41,703 bases of DNA from RBG-13-33-26 sp964430085 (GCA_964430085.1 CAYSES010000002.1:1-41703), one strand, 5' to 3'; shown: positions 31,651-41,050, counted from the stretch's first letter. Notes: a model not told the origin generated them from the letters alone. Program-made: numbers and translations.

Positions 31651-34600
31651 CTAGAACCATTTTTTTATGCTTTCTTGCTTTTCTAATTCCTTACCAAAAA
31701 TACTGTCAATATTATCTTTTAATATTTGAAGGTTTTGTTTTATATAAGTGGAAAGATTATATTTATTTGCTAAGTCCAATGCAGGCTCTAAATATTTTTT
31801 AATTCCACCCTCATTAATTGTAAAGATTATTTTTCCGCCGCATTTTTGGCATACTCCTGTAAGAGGCGGTCTCCTCATAATTTCATTACAGGCAACACAT
31901 CTAAATCCCTGCATTGAAAATTTTCTTAAGTTACCTTTTAGGTCTCTAAGAAAATGCCTGTCAATAATTAATTTTGCTGTATCAGAAGTATCAACTGCTC
32001 TAAGTTTTTCTACAAGGGCCATTTGATGAGTTACCTTGTCCTGCATTGTTTCTAAAAGTTTATATGAAGAACAAAGAACGCCATCATTAAAGTTAGAAGT
32101 ATCATGGGTATACCCCATCCCGATAAAAGGATTTTTTCCTTCTTTCAAGAAAAGTTTTACATTATTCATCTTTAATTCCGATGAATGTTTTCGTTGTTCA
32201 GCTAATTGATATAATTCAATAGGATACTCATTTACCAATTCAAAATCAAGTATTTGGTCATCTACTTCCCCTGCATCTATTTTTGCATTTAAAACAAGCG
32301 GTGCATCCTGTGTTCCTCCTCTATGCCCAGGAAGGAATTTTCTTGAAAAATTTAATAGAACATCCCCCAATAACATGATAGCAGCTTCATCCCCATCACA
32401 ATCCCTCCTTATCGCGGCATGCATATATGGAGAGGCTAAAAGTCCTAGGGTACTTGAAAACCCAATAAATCTGCAGATTACTCCTGCACAATTATGGGGG
32501 GCCATACAAACCCCCATCTGCCCAACTAAATCTTCTCTTTTTTTAACATTATAAAAAGGTTTAAGTCCATAAAAATTAGTCAAAAGAAAATCAATAAATT
32601 CACAAATTCGAACAAAAACATCATCAGCTCTTTCCTCTGTTGATTCTGGGGAACATGGAAGAATTACATCATGAGGCATTAATTCTATAATCTGATTTTC
32701 ATCGACAACAGCTTTTCCATAAATATCCTTGCAATATCCTAATTCTTTTAATTTTTCTATACTTACAGAAATTTCTTTTGGTTTAAATGAAACAATAGGT
32801 AATTCAGTTGCATCATATCTTATAGTTCCATCTTTATTTACCTGAAGATTATAAATTGACCTTGCCACTCCTTTGAAAAGATTTTCTAAATCATGGTTTT
32901 GAGACGAAGTTCCCCTAACTCCTTTAATTAAAGGAGGAATTTCTAAATTTGAAAGTTTTAATTTTTCAATTGCCTTATCAAAATAATATTTTATATCCAA
33001 ATCAAAAGTATGGTAATCATGAACCTTTTTATGTTCCTTACAAAGATTTAAAGAAAGTTTATCACATTCCGGACAATAAAAAAGTTTTTTACATTTTGTT
33101 CCGCAAGTCTCACAAGCAGTATAAATTGTTTCTTTCTTACAATTATCACAAAAATAAACAGGGAAAGTGCTTCTCACTTTTCTTTCTTCACACGCAGCCT
33201 GCACACTTCTTAATCTTCCTCCTTCCTTACCAACAGGGAAAAGAATATTTGGACTTCCAATCAGCTTTCTTAATTTGGCCTTTTCCGGCCTTCCCATTCT
33301 TGCACCAATAAATTCTCCTGCTTTATCTTTTATTACAAATTCTGATAAAGAATTTATAATTTCTAAAATAGATTTATCAGAATCAAATACAGTTTCATCT
33401 TTAACTAATGAATTTTTTGAGGTTGTTGAGAAATTTAGCCCTAAATTCAAAAGCAAAGATTTGCTATTTACCTCGTTTAAAACAACATTTTCTATTGTAA
33501 CATCATGTTCTATACCTAAAAGTTCCAAAGCTCTTTTCCCTAACTTAAATTTTTCCTGTTCAGATTTATTATACGGAAATATAACCTTTCCCTCAAAACG
33601 GGCATGTTTTAACCAATTTATCAAACCAGAAAATTCTTCACGAGAAATTTGTGTCCAATAAAAAATATAAGTAGGGTGAAGAGGAATATCAAATTTCTTG
33701 CTTATCTCAATTGCTTTTTCAAAGGAAACATCTAGATAATTTATTTCTTTAGCTAATTTTTCATTTTTTTGTTTCAATTCAAGGGCCCACCATTCTTCAA
33801 CATATCCCGGTTTAATTAAAGTAGAATTCCTATTTACTACATCGCTAAAAGGGAAGAGCATATCCCCCAAATAGATTATTTCATCAACATCAGGGTATAG
33901 TTTTTTAGCTTCTTCTTTTGTTTTTAATTTTTTAACACTTCCATTAAATAATTTTACAATAGGCCCATCTATAGAATCACAAGAAGTAACAACACATCCT
34001 TTTGTAGGCTTTTCTATTTTTAATTGAGTTCCAATAGCAATAAAATTATCAGTAATAGCCATTGTTGCAGGATGGACAGAAGTAGCACTGAAACCTGAAA
34101 CTCTGCTTCTCCCATACCTGAATCTAAATGCCCCAGACATAGAGGGGTGCCCAAAAACAGGTCTTCCTGCAACTAAATCCTTAATATAAGTAGGGGAATC
34201 TTCTGTTTTTCCAACTTCACGTTTCTCATGAATTTTAACATAATCATCAAGAAAATCCCATCCTGTAGAATTAAATCCTTTAGATTTAACTTCTTTCAAA
34301 AGACGCAGCCCTTTTTTGGCTTTTTGTGCAAGGCCTTCTGAAAAAATCAAACACATTCCCCCCCTAATAAAATTTGTATCTACCCTTGACAAATTTTTAT
34401 AATTTGAAACCTCTTTTTTTTCAGTAGGATCTCCTGCAATTTGAAAAGGAAGATTCCTTGCAAGGAATTCGGCCTCTTCTTCAGTAGGAAGATATTGTAA
34501 ATTGGTGATATATTCATGATAGTCATAATTTTCTGTGACATATCTTTTAATTTCTTCTTCAGAGGGGTCAAACTTTGCATAACCAAAAAGTTCCCTAAGA

Positions 34601-35100
34601 TAATCAATTAACATCAAAACAACACAGCTAGCAGTTGTTCCAGCACTTCTTATAGGCCCTGAAAAGCTGGCAATAAAATATTCTTTATTATCCCTTGTCC
34701 TACCAATTTTAAGCCCTGTAAATCCTTCAATTGGACTTGAAACAACGCCTAAAGTGGTATATGCAAACCCAATTCTAATTCCCGCATCAATTGCTTCTAA
34801 TAAACTTGCAAATTTACAAAATTTTTGTTTAGCAACTTCTTCAGCGATTCTGAATGAAACTGCCATATTTAACTTTCCAAATTCTTTTTCTAATTCTAAA
34901 ATTCTCTTATCAATCCCTGAACTTTCCATCTGAGGATAGATAGTAGAGATTAATCCAACAACTTTTTCTGCCAAACTTCGTGCAAGAGGAATTTCAACTT
35001 TTTCTACCGGGTCAAGATTCTTTGCTCTTGCTTCATTTGCAATCTTATATATTATTTTAACATCTTTTTCCAAATCAGCAAAATATTTTGGGGTGTTCAT
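31651..35100 (-). CDS. polC: DNA polymerase D large subunit DP2
   Basis: Catalytic subunit of the archaeal replicative polymerase PolD, 1149 residues. The double-psi-barrel active site is seen in RRDCDGDEAAIMLLGDVLLN and NAKIDAGEVDDQ. Zinc sites are CDNCKKETIYTACETCGTKC with CPECDKLSLNLCKEHKK, and near the C-terminus CVACNEIMRRPPLTGVCQKC. No intein interrupts it, though DP2 often carries one. The last residues, QESIKKWF, are a PCNA-interacting PIP box. It overlaps the DP1 stop by 4 bases (ATGA), so both subunits are coupled. Confidence 0.97.
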   Translation of the reverse strand: MNTPKYFADLEKDVKIIYKIANEARAKNLDPVEKVEIPLARSLAEKVVGLISTIYPQMESSGIDKRILELEKEFGKLNMAVSFRIAEEVAKQKFCKFASLLEAIDAGIRIGFAYTTLGVVSSPIEGFTGLKIGRTRDNKEYFIASFSGPIRSAGTTASCVVLMLIDYLRELFGYAKFDPSEEEIKRYVTENYDYHEYITNLQYLPTEEEAEFLARNLPFQIAGDPTEKKEVSNYKNLSRVDTNFIRGGMCLIFSEGLAQKAKKGLRLLKEVKSKGFNSTGWDFLDDYVKIHEKREVGKTEDSPTYIKDLVAGRPVFGHPSMSGAFRFRYGRSRVSGFSATSVHPATMAITDNFIAIGTQLKIEKPTKGCVVTSCDSIDGPIVKLFNGSVKKLKTKEEAKKLYPDVDEIIYLGDMLFPFSDVVNRNSTLIKPGYVEEWWALELKQKNEKLAKEINYLDVSFEKAIEISKKFDIPLHPTYIFYWTQISREEFSGLINWLKHARFEGKVIFPYNKSEQEKFKLGKRALELLGIEHDVTIENVVLNEVNSKSLLLNLGLNFSTTSKNSLVKDETVFDSDKSILEIINSLSEFVIKDKAGEFIGARMGRPEKAKLRKLIGSPNILFPVGKEGGRLRSVQAACEERKVRSTFPVYFCDNCKKETIYTACETCGTKCKKLFYCPECDKLSLNLCKEHKKVHDYHTFDLDIKYYFDKAIEKLKLSNLEIPPLIKGVRGTSSQNHDLENLFKGVARSIYNLQVNKDGTIRYDATELPIVSFKPKEISVSIEKLKELGYCKDIYGKAVVDENQIIELMPHDVILPCSPESTEERADDVFVRICEFIDFLLTNFYGLKPFYNVKKREDLVGQMGVCMAPHNCAGVICRFIGFSSTLGLLASPYMHAAIRRDCDGDEAAIMLLGDVLLNFSRKFLPGHRGGTQDAPLVLNAKIDAGEVDDQILDFELVNEYPIELYQLAEQRKHSSELKMNNVKLFLKEGKNPFIGMGYTHDTSNFNDGVLCSSYKLLETMQDKVTHQMALVEKLRAVDTSDTAKLIIDRHFLRDLKGNLRKFSMQGFRCVACNEIMRRPPLTGVCQKCGGKIIFTINEGGIKKYLEPALDLANKYNLSTYIKQNLQILKDNIDSIFGKELEKQESIKKWF

Positions 35101-36671
35101 TCATCCTCCTTTTCTTCAAAATCTAAAATTTTAATTGCTCTTGTTTTAAGATTAAACATAGGAATTTTACAAAAATCAGGCTCATTGCCCATTTTTTCCT
35201 GATAAGGAGTTTTGCTTTCCCAAGATGATGAAGAGATTGTCAAAATATTATTATAATAAGAGACGGCACTTTTGTGAGTATGAGCAGAAACAAAAATATC
35301 AGGAATCTTTTTTATGATTAATAAATCTTCTTCTGAAGGAAAATATTGTATTGAAGAATGAGTCGGAGCAAGATGTCTGTTTTTTAAAAGATATGCCATT
35401 ATTTTATCGGGGGATTCTAACGCATCGGCTTTAATTAATTTAGGAATATTATTTGCATAATAATGAAAAGAAACCCCATGATAAGTCAAAACATCAAACC
35501 CAGAAAAATTTCCAGTTGCTCCAATATTAACATAGGAAGGATTTCCGGTAAAAATAGCATTTTTCAGATCATAAAGGCTCCAAGCATATCTGTCATTTAA
35601 CAAAGGTTGGGGTTCCATTAATCTAACACCATCATGATTTCCCGGAGAAATAATTATCTTAATATCCTTCCTTATTTTTTTAAGAATTTCTGAAAGTCCG
35701 ATAAATTGTTCTTCAATATCTTTTATTTCTAAATCTCTTTCTTGATTTGGATAATTTCCTACTCCTGCAATTACATCTCCTACAAGAAAAAGATATTTTA
35801 TTTTTTTAGATTCTGGAGTATTAGGAAGATTTCCATTAATATAATTTATAAATTTCAAAAAATTCTGCTTCAAAAATAATTTACTTCCAAAATGTAAATC
35901 CCCTAAGAATAAAGCATATTCATCAATTGGAGATCTTTTTCTTTCATATAGCCTAGCTTCAGGAAAGATAATATTATTTGCAAATATGATTTCCCTATCT
36001 CCAAATCCGCTAAAACCTAATACAGAATCTAAACTAATATCCTCAGCCTTTTCGTATAATTCTGAATTGTTTTGGTTTATCAAAACCCTTATTTTACCTG
36101 TTAAATCTTCTACCTCAAGTAACATATTTCTATTTTTAGTTATATATCTTTTTGAAACAATTCCGATTATAGAAATAGCCTGTCGATTTGATGAAAGTTT
36201 ATTTATAGAAATAAGGTTTCTTAAAGAAGAATTATTTTGTAAGATTCCTTTCATTTCAAAAAGACGATTTCTAAAATATTTTATGAAATCAGATACTTCT
36301 AATTTTTTAGTAGTGGGGGTAATAAAAGGGGACAAAACCTTTACATTATCTTTATAATTTATTATTTGTAAAGATTTTTCTTCTTTAGAAAATTCCTTAG
36401 AAATTTCAATACTCAAACCTAATTTAATTTTTAAGCCTTCTAATTGTTGTTGATTTTCTTTTGGTAGATCAGAAAAAATTTGAAAAACCTTATCTTTGTT
36501 TTTATTAAAAAGAGTTTTAGTAATAATCCTTTGGTTAGTTGAATCTCTTATTTTTTCAATTATTAATTTAGCAGATTCTATATCTGTTGTTTCATTAAGT
36601 ATATTTAAAACTTCGTTATCTAATAAAAAACCTTTTTCCAAGCAAAATTTTAGAATCTCTTGAGTATCCAT
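35097..36671 (-). CDS. polB: DNA polymerase D small subunit DP1 (proofreading exonuclease)
   Basis: 524 residues. The N-terminal half is poorly conserved, with an OB fold around IIGIVSKRYIT and MLLEVEDLTGKIRVLINQ. The C-terminal calcineurin-like phosphoesterase has all metal motifs: FLGDLHFGSKLF, VGDVIAGVGNYPNQ, ISPGNHDG, TYHG and SAHTHKS, so 3'-5' proofreading should be active. It lies between orc1/cdc6 (1-base gap) and DP2 (4-base overlap), reading away from the putative origin. Confidence 0.96.
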   Translation of the reverse strand: MDTQEILKFCLEKGFLLDNEVLNILNETTDIESAKLIIEKIRDSTNQRIITKTLFNKNKDKVFQIFSDLPKENQQQLEGLKIKLGLSIEISKEFSKEEKSLQIINYKDNVKVLSPFITPTTKKLEVSDFIKYFRNRLFEMKGILQNNSSLRNLISINKLSSNRQAISIIGIVSKRYITKNRNMLLEVEDLTGKIRVLINQNNSELYEKAEDISLDSVLGFSGFGDREIIFANNIIFPEARLYERKRSPIDEYALFLGDLHFGSKLFLKQNFLKFINYINGNLPNTPESKKIKYLFLVGDVIAGVGNYPNQERDLEIKDIEEQFIGLSEILKKIRKDIKIIISPGNHDGVRLMEPQPLLNDRYAWSLYDLKNAIFTGNPSYVNIGATGNFSGFDVLTYHGVSFHYYANNIPKLIKADALESPDKIMAYLLKNRHLAPTHSSIQYFPSEEDLLIIKKIPDIFVSAHTHKSAVSYYNNILTISSSSWESKTPYQEKMGNEPDFCKIPMFNLKTRAIKILDFEEKEDE

Positions 36672-36672
36672 T

Positions 36673-37887
36673 TTAATAAGATAGGGAATTTAAGATAATT
36701 TCTTTTACTTTATCAGTAATATCTTTGGTAATCGCTAATTTAATTTCCCTCATTCTTCCACCTCTCCCTTTTGAAATAACATTAACAGTAATAATTCCAA
36801 GCATGTCAAATTCCTGTATAATATCACTTACCCTTCTTTGAGTTAATGTTTCTAATTTATTTTTTATACATAAATCTCTGTAAAAATTATAAACTTCTCC
36901 TGTAAAAAGATGATGAGATGGAGTTTTTTCTGATAATTGTATAATTGAATTTAAAACAATCTGAAATTGTTTAGGCTCTGATTTAATAACATCCAAAATT
37001 TTGTCTCTTTCTATTTTATCATTAGCTTCATCAATATATTTTAAATAAATCTTTTTTGAACTGTCTCTTTCAGCAAGCTCTCCCGCTATTCTTAATAAAT
37101 CTAAAGCTCGCCTAGCATCTCCATGTTCTCTCGCTGCAAGAGCAGAACATTTGGCAATAACACCTTCTTGTACAATTCCTTCCTTAAACGCTTCTTTAGC
37201 CCTTCTATTTAATATATCTTGTAATTGAAGGGCATTATAAGGTGGAAAAACAATTTCTTCCTCTGAAAGAGAACTTTTGACTCTTGGATCTATTTGGTCT
37301 AAAAAAGTCAGGTTGTTACTAATACCTACAAGACAAATTTGAGATTTTGAGAGTTCAGAATTAATTCTAGTAAGATTATAAAGAAAATCATCTGAAATTT
37401 TTTTGGTTGTTTGATCTATTTCATCTAAAATTAAAACAATTAACTGTTTAGAAGAATCAATAACATCAATAAATTTATCATATACAGATTGGGTAGGAAG
37501 TCCTGTAGCAGGAACTTCATCTCCAAATTTTTTGATTAACTCTGCTAATATCCTATATTCTGTATCAGAAACCTTTTTTAATTTACAATTTAAATATTCT
37601 ATTTTTAATTTGAAATCTGCATCTTTTTTAGTTCTTTTTAATAATTCATCCTTAATATATTGAATAGAAAGAGTTTTGCCAGTCCCTGTTTTTCCATATA
37701 AAAAAAGATTACTGGCTCTTTCTCCCCTAAGAATAGGCGCAAGAATAGAAGCTATTTGTTTAATTTGTTTGCTTCTATGAGGAATTTCTTCTGGCTGATA
37801 ATTATTTTGCAGCATAGATTTATCTTTAAAAATTCCATTATTATCAAAAGCTTCAAAAATTTTATCAAGTTCATTATTCATAACCAT
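36673..37887 (-). CDS. cdc6: Orc1/Cdc6 origin-binding initiator
   Basis: AAA+ initiator that binds origin recognition boxes and loads MCM. Walker A is YGKTGTGKTLS, Walker B LIVLILDEIDQ, sensor 1 VGISNNLTF, sensor 2 in EHGDARRALDLL, followed by a C-terminal winged helix (LCIKNKLETLTQRRVSDIIQ). 404 residues is normal. The ATG at 37887 is 4 bases from a G-run that is both a good Shine-Dalgarno-like sequence and part of an ORB-like box, so Orc1 may regulate itself. First gene of the cdc6-DP1-DP2 block. Confidence 0.96.
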   Translation of the reverse strand: MVMNNELDKIFEAFDNNGIFKDKSMLQNNYQPEEIPHRSKQIKQIASILAPILRGERASNLFLYGKTGTGKTLSIQYIKDELLKRTKKDADFKLKIEYLNCKLKKVSDTEYRILAELIKKFGDEVPATGLPTQSVYDKFIDVIDSSKQLIVLILDEIDQTTKKISDDFLYNLTRINSELSKSQICLVGISNNLTFLDQIDPRVKSSLSEEEIVFPPYNALQLQDILNRRAKEAFKEGIVQEGVIAKCSALAAREHGDARRALDLLRIAGELAERDSSKKIYLKYIDEANDKIERDKILDVIKSEPKQFQIVLNSIIQLSEKTPSHHLFTGEVYNFYRDLCIKNKLETLTQRRVSDIIQEFDMLGIITVNVISKGRGGRMREIKLAITKDITDKVKEIILNSLSY

Positions 37888-37891
37888 CTCT

Positions 37892-37917
37892 CCCCCACTT
37901 TAATTTCCTATGGAAAT
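37892..37917 (-). repeat. ORB-like box 1
   Basis: Minus strand: perfect inverted repeat ATTTCC-ATA-GGAAAT, then TTAAAGT and GGGGG. Dyad plus G-string is the layout of archaeal ORB elements. The G-string may also serve as ribosome binding site of cdc6. Confidence 0.62.
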
Positions 37918-37992
37918 AAAAATAATTTGGAAATACCTCAACGATAATTATTTGAATAAATTATATAAATGATTATAACTACTAAGAAAGAA

Positions 37993-38017
37993 AAACACCT
38001 TTATTTCTTATGGAAAT
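37993..38017 (-). repeat. ORB-like box 2
   Basis: Minus strand: ATTTCCATAAGAAAT followed by AAAGGTG; the 15-base core differs from box 1 at one position, but the G-string is reduced to GG. A weaker partial relative may lie near 37926-37936. Confidence 0.5.
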
Positions 38018-38125
38018 TTATTTTTTTAATAAAATATTTTATTAATTATATATTATATATTATATATTATATAAATTTTTATAATAATAATAAGAATAAA
38101 TAAAACAAAAAATTCTTTTATAAAT
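38018..38125. other. AT-rich candidate duplex unwinding element
   Basis: About 108 bases with only a few G or C. It includes direct repeats of TATATTATA between about 38047 and 38072 and an ATAATAATAATAAG run. It lies between boxes 2 and 3, where helix opening would be expected. Confidence 0.55.
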
Positions 38126-38153
38126 ATTTCCATTAGAAACTGAGGAGTGAGTG
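38126..38153 (+). repeat. ORB-like box 3
   Basis: Plus strand: ATTTCCATTAGAAAC followed by TGAGGAGTGAGTG, the same core and purine-rich tail as box 1 but in opposite orientation, on the far side of the A/T tract. Confidence 0.55.
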
Positions 38154-38207
38154 TATAATAACTTTGCCTTTAATATCCTTCCAAAATCTATTTAATTTTA
38201 CAGAAAA

Positions 38208-38218
38208 GTTTATAAATT
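38208..38218 (+). promoter_or_regulatory. TATA box of the PRC-barrel gene right of the origin
   Basis: GTTTATAAATT is centred about 25 bases before the ATG at 38238 and supports that start over a TTG two codons earlier. Confidence 0.5.
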
Positions 38219-38237
38219 ATTTTCTTTTAAGTTGGAT

Positions 38238-38498
38238 ATGCAGGGAACTAAAAACACATATAATTCTATAACTGGAAAAATGATTGTTACCAAAGAAGGT
38301 AAAAGATTAGGTTTTGTTAAAGATATAACTTTTGAGACTAAATCAGGTGAATTGATCAATATAGTGGTTAAAGATTCAACACCATACACAAAAAACCTTA
38401 ATTTAGAAAGAACAAATACTAATGATTTATTAATACCTTACAATGCTATAATAGCTATAGGTGATTTTGTAATTGTTTCAGAAGAAGATTTAATTTAA
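38238..38498 (+). CDS. PRC-barrel domain protein next to the origin
   Basis: 86 residues. SITGKMIVTKEGKRLGFVKD, then ELINIVVKDS, then NDLLIPYNAIIAIGDFVIVS are the PRC-barrel strands; it ends in acidic SEEDLI. It is the second such protein in the window (the other at 18178) and the two are distantly alike. Stand-alone archaeal PRC-barrels have been linked to cell division (CdpA/CdpB-type proteins in haloarchaea), and its place beside the origin fits a cell-cycle link, but this is inference. Confidence 0.8.
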   Translation: MQGTKNTYNSITGKMIVTKEGKRLGFVKDITFETKSGELINIVVKDSTPYTKNLNLERTNTNDLLIPYNAIIAIGDFVIVSEEDLI

Positions 38499-38552
38499 TA
38501 TTCTTTTTTGAAATATAAATATTTAAAAATAATGTTTTGATTTAAAATAAAA

Positions 38553-38981
38553 ATGAAATTTATTGGGTTCAATTTTACAAAAATAAGCAGCGAACGACTT
38601 TCTCAAGATGGAAGACCTGGAAATATAAAATTTAACACTAAAATTGATATTTTATCTGTAGAATCAATAAAATCTGATTTTTTAAAAACAAAGGAAGAAA
38701 TTCTTAAAGTAGATTTTCTTTATTCTGTTTTATATGAACCTAATTTTGCTAAATTAGAACTTGCAGGAAATATATTAATCTCAGTTGAGCCTAAAATCGC
38801 TCGAGAAGTTCTAAAAAAATGGAAGGATAAAAATACCCCTGATGACTTTAGGATATTTATTTTTAATATAATTTTAAGAAAATCTAATGTTAAAGCTTTG
38901 GAATTAGAGGACGCTCTTAATATCCCCTTCCATTTACCTTTCCCTGTTTTGAATAAAGATAATCTTAAAAAAAAGGATTAA
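38553..38981 (+). CDS. Conserved-looking hypothetical protein, possibly SecB-like fold
   Basis: 142 residues. Strand-rich start (MKFIGFNFTKISSERL), a central YSVLYEPNFAKLELAGNILI block, then ILRKSNVKALELEDALNIP and HLPFPVLN. The pattern of antiparallel strands, a Gly-containing turn, an N-rich helix and a final lxxPFPxP motif loosely recalls SecB-like proteins. I do not recognise it with certainty. It is soluble, and AAATATTTAAAAAT about 35 bases upstream may be its promoter. Position suggests part of the origin-proximal cluster. Confidence 0.6.
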   Translation: MKFIGFNFTKISSERLSQDGRPGNIKFNTKIDILSVESIKSDFLKTKEEILKVDFLYSVLYEPNFAKLELAGNILISVEPKIAREVLKKWKDKNTPDDFRIFIFNIILRKSNVKALELEDALNIPFHLPFPVLNKDNLKKKD

Positions 38982-39020
38982 ATTAGCTAAATTTAAAAAA
39001 ACAGTTCTATTCTTCTTTTT

Positions 39021-39290
39021 ATGAGAATTTCTGAAGAAAAAAAAGAAAAAATTTCTGAACAAATATTAAATTTACTTTATTCATCTTCTCCAAAACCCTT
39101 ATTTACTTTAAATATAGCTAAAGAAATAGCTAGGGATGAAGAATTCATTAAATCTTTATTACTCAATCTGAAAAAAAAGGATTTAATAATAGAAATTAAA
39201 AAGAATCCTAAAGGAAAACCTTATCTTAAAAGATCTAGATGGAAATTAAGTGACAAAGTTTATCAATTCTATAAAAGCCGCCAAACTTAA
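39021..39290 (+). CDS. Winged-helix DNA-binding protein
   Basis: 89 residues forming a single winged helix-turn-helix: EKISEQILNLLYSSSPKPLF (helix 1), TLNIAKEIARDEEFIKSLLL (helices 2-3) and KKDLIIEIKKNPKGKPYLKR (wing). Basic overall, so DNA or RNA binding is likely. It lies between the hypothetical gene and the coiled-coil/HTH gene, on the same strand, with short gaps, so these may form one unit. Target unknown. Confidence 0.75.
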   Translation: MRISEEKKEKISEQILNLLYSSSPKPLFTLNIAKEIARDEEFIKSLLLNLKKKDLIIEIKKNPKGKPYLKRSRWKLSDKVYQFYKSRQT

Positions 39291-39328
39291 ATATAAATCC
39301 TTAAATATTATTATTTAATAAAAAAAGA

Positions 39329-39988
<660 letters not shown>

Positions 39989-40107
39989 TTATACTTTTCC
40001 TCTTCACCGAATAACTTAAAATCTCTTTTTCTGATTATTTCTCTCTTTTTTTAAATTTCTCTATCCTTCCTCCTATTTAATTCTCCCTTTGTCTGTTTTA
40101 CCTTATT

Positions 40108-40722
40108 TTATTTAGTTTTTTCCCTATTTTTCTTTCTACTAACTCTCACTTTTGTCTTTTTTAGCATCTTTTCTTTCATTTCTTCAGGTATAAACACTCT
40201 TTTTTTACCATTCTTCTCAATATCTTCCTCTATTAAACCCTCACTTTTCTGTTTTATAGCATTAATTTGCCCCCTAATTGTAGACCTCTCTTTTCCCAGC
40301 ATAGCAGCGAGATCATCATAACTCAACTTTAAATCACTATTCAATAAAATCCATAATATAGCTCTTTCAGTTACTGAAAAAACCTCTAAATTTGGTGTTT
40401 GAACACCTGTTTGAACACCTGTTTGAACAGTATAAACAGCTGTTTGTTTCTTAAACGCCCGTTTGGGTGTTTTAAACAGCGTGTTTGTTTTCAAATCATT
40501 CATTACAGAAATTACATTTTTTAATCCTTCAACATCATCTTTTATCGTCGACAAAATTTCCTTTATATCATCAATCTCTTTTTTTTGTAAATTTTTCTCG
40601 GAATCAAGGTGTTTAATCCATCCACTTACTGAAATTATGTCTTTTTTAACAGAATCAAATCCTTTTTTTGTTTCTTCTTTTATATCATCAATCTCTTTTT
40701 TTCTTCTAAACAATCCGAACAT
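40108..40722 (-). CDS. Coiled-coil / VQTG-repeat / HTH protein
   Basis: 204 residues. The N-terminus MFGLFRRKKEIDDIKEE is an amphipathic, basic start that could touch membrane. Residues 8-75 are coiled coil (IDDIKEETKKGFDSVKKDI, EIDDIKEILSTIKDDVEGL). A linker with VQTGVQTGVQTP (about 99-110) precedes a sigma-r4/LuxR-like HTH (SVTERAILWILL, LSYDDLAAMLGKERSTIRGQ) and a Lys/Arg-rich tail. It is convergent with the similar gene at 39329. The linker's DNA is an array of AAAC-N4-GTTT palindromes that also occurs upstream of the gene, hinting at autoregulation. Confidence 0.75.
   Translation of the reverse strand: MFGLFRRKKEIDDIKEETKKGFDSVKKDIISVSGWIKHLDSEKNLQKKEIDDIKEILSTIKDDVEGLKNVISVMNDLKTNTLFKTPKRAFKKQTAVYTVQTGVQTGVQTPNLEVFSVTERAILWILLNSDLKLSYDDLAAMLGKERSTIRGQINAIKQKSEGLIEEDIEKNGKKRVFIPEEMKEKMLKKTKVRVSRKKNREKTK
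40401..40486. repeat. Palindrome array inside the HTH gene
   Basis: GAACACCTGTTT twice in tandem (40401-40412, 40413-40424), AAACAGCTGTTT (40434-40445), AAACGCCCGTTT (40453-40464) and AAACAGCGTGTTT (40474-40486). All share AAAC or GAAC, four or five bases, and GTTT. They encode the Thr/Val/Gln-rich linker of the protein. Confidence 0.85.
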
Positions 40723-40856
40723 ATAACTTATTATAAAAATATCTTTAAAAATGTTTGGTTTTTCGACGTTGTTACCCTAAAAAAAGATTAAAAAAATTAG
40801 CCTTTTTTCTCTTAAAATTTTTTAATTTTATGAAAAAAATAAAAAAAAAGACAGGC

Positions 40857-40910
40857 AAACACCTGTTTTAAACAGCCTTAAACAGCTGTTTGTTTTTCAA
40901 ACACCTGTTT
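40857..40910. promoter_or_regulatory. Candidate operator array upstream of the HTH gene
   Basis: AAACACCTGTTT (40857-40868), AAACAGCTGTTT (40880-40891) and AAACACCTGTTT (40899-40910), plus TGTTTTAAACAGC at 40864-40876. Centres are 23 and 19 bases apart, roughly two helical turns. AAACAGCTGTTT and TGTTTTAAACAGC occur identically inside the neighbouring HTH gene. Confidence 0.6.
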
Positions 40911-41038
40911 ATTAAAAGAACTAACCTAACCTTAGTGCACGCCCCCCGATTTATGTTTTTATAAAAATAAACAAACAAACGAATTTTTTTAAAAGAAATT
41001 ATAATTAAGATAAAAAGAATATAATAAATATCAACAAT

Positions 41039-41050
41039 CTTTTTATATTC
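41039..41050 (+). promoter_or_regulatory. TATA box of cdd
   Basis: CTTTTTATATTC is centred about 24 bases before the cdd ATG at 41069. Confidence 0.45.

Larger units (their letters stand above)
37891..38153. other. Putative chromosomal replication origin (oriC)
   Basis: Non-coding region beside orc1/cdc6. It holds three copies of the same box. Two read on the minus strand at the left (37892-37917 and 37993-38017) and one on the plus strand at the right (38126-38153), around about 110 bases of nearly pure A/T at 38018-38125. Archaeal origins have this build: ORBs around an AT-rich unwinding element, next to cdc6. The gene order origin, cdc6, DP1, DP2 is the one known near Pyrococcus oriC. No other gene is seen in the stretch. 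Confidence 0.72.

Noticed and set aside
33167..33661. 164-codon plus-strand open frame within DP2
   Set aside because: It is antisense to the conserved polymerase gene with no domain or promoter of its own.
40401..40910. Palindrome arrays as a CRISPR
   Set aside because: Repeats are about 12 bases, partly coding, and the intervals are 7-11 bases; there are no spacers of constant length and no cas genes.
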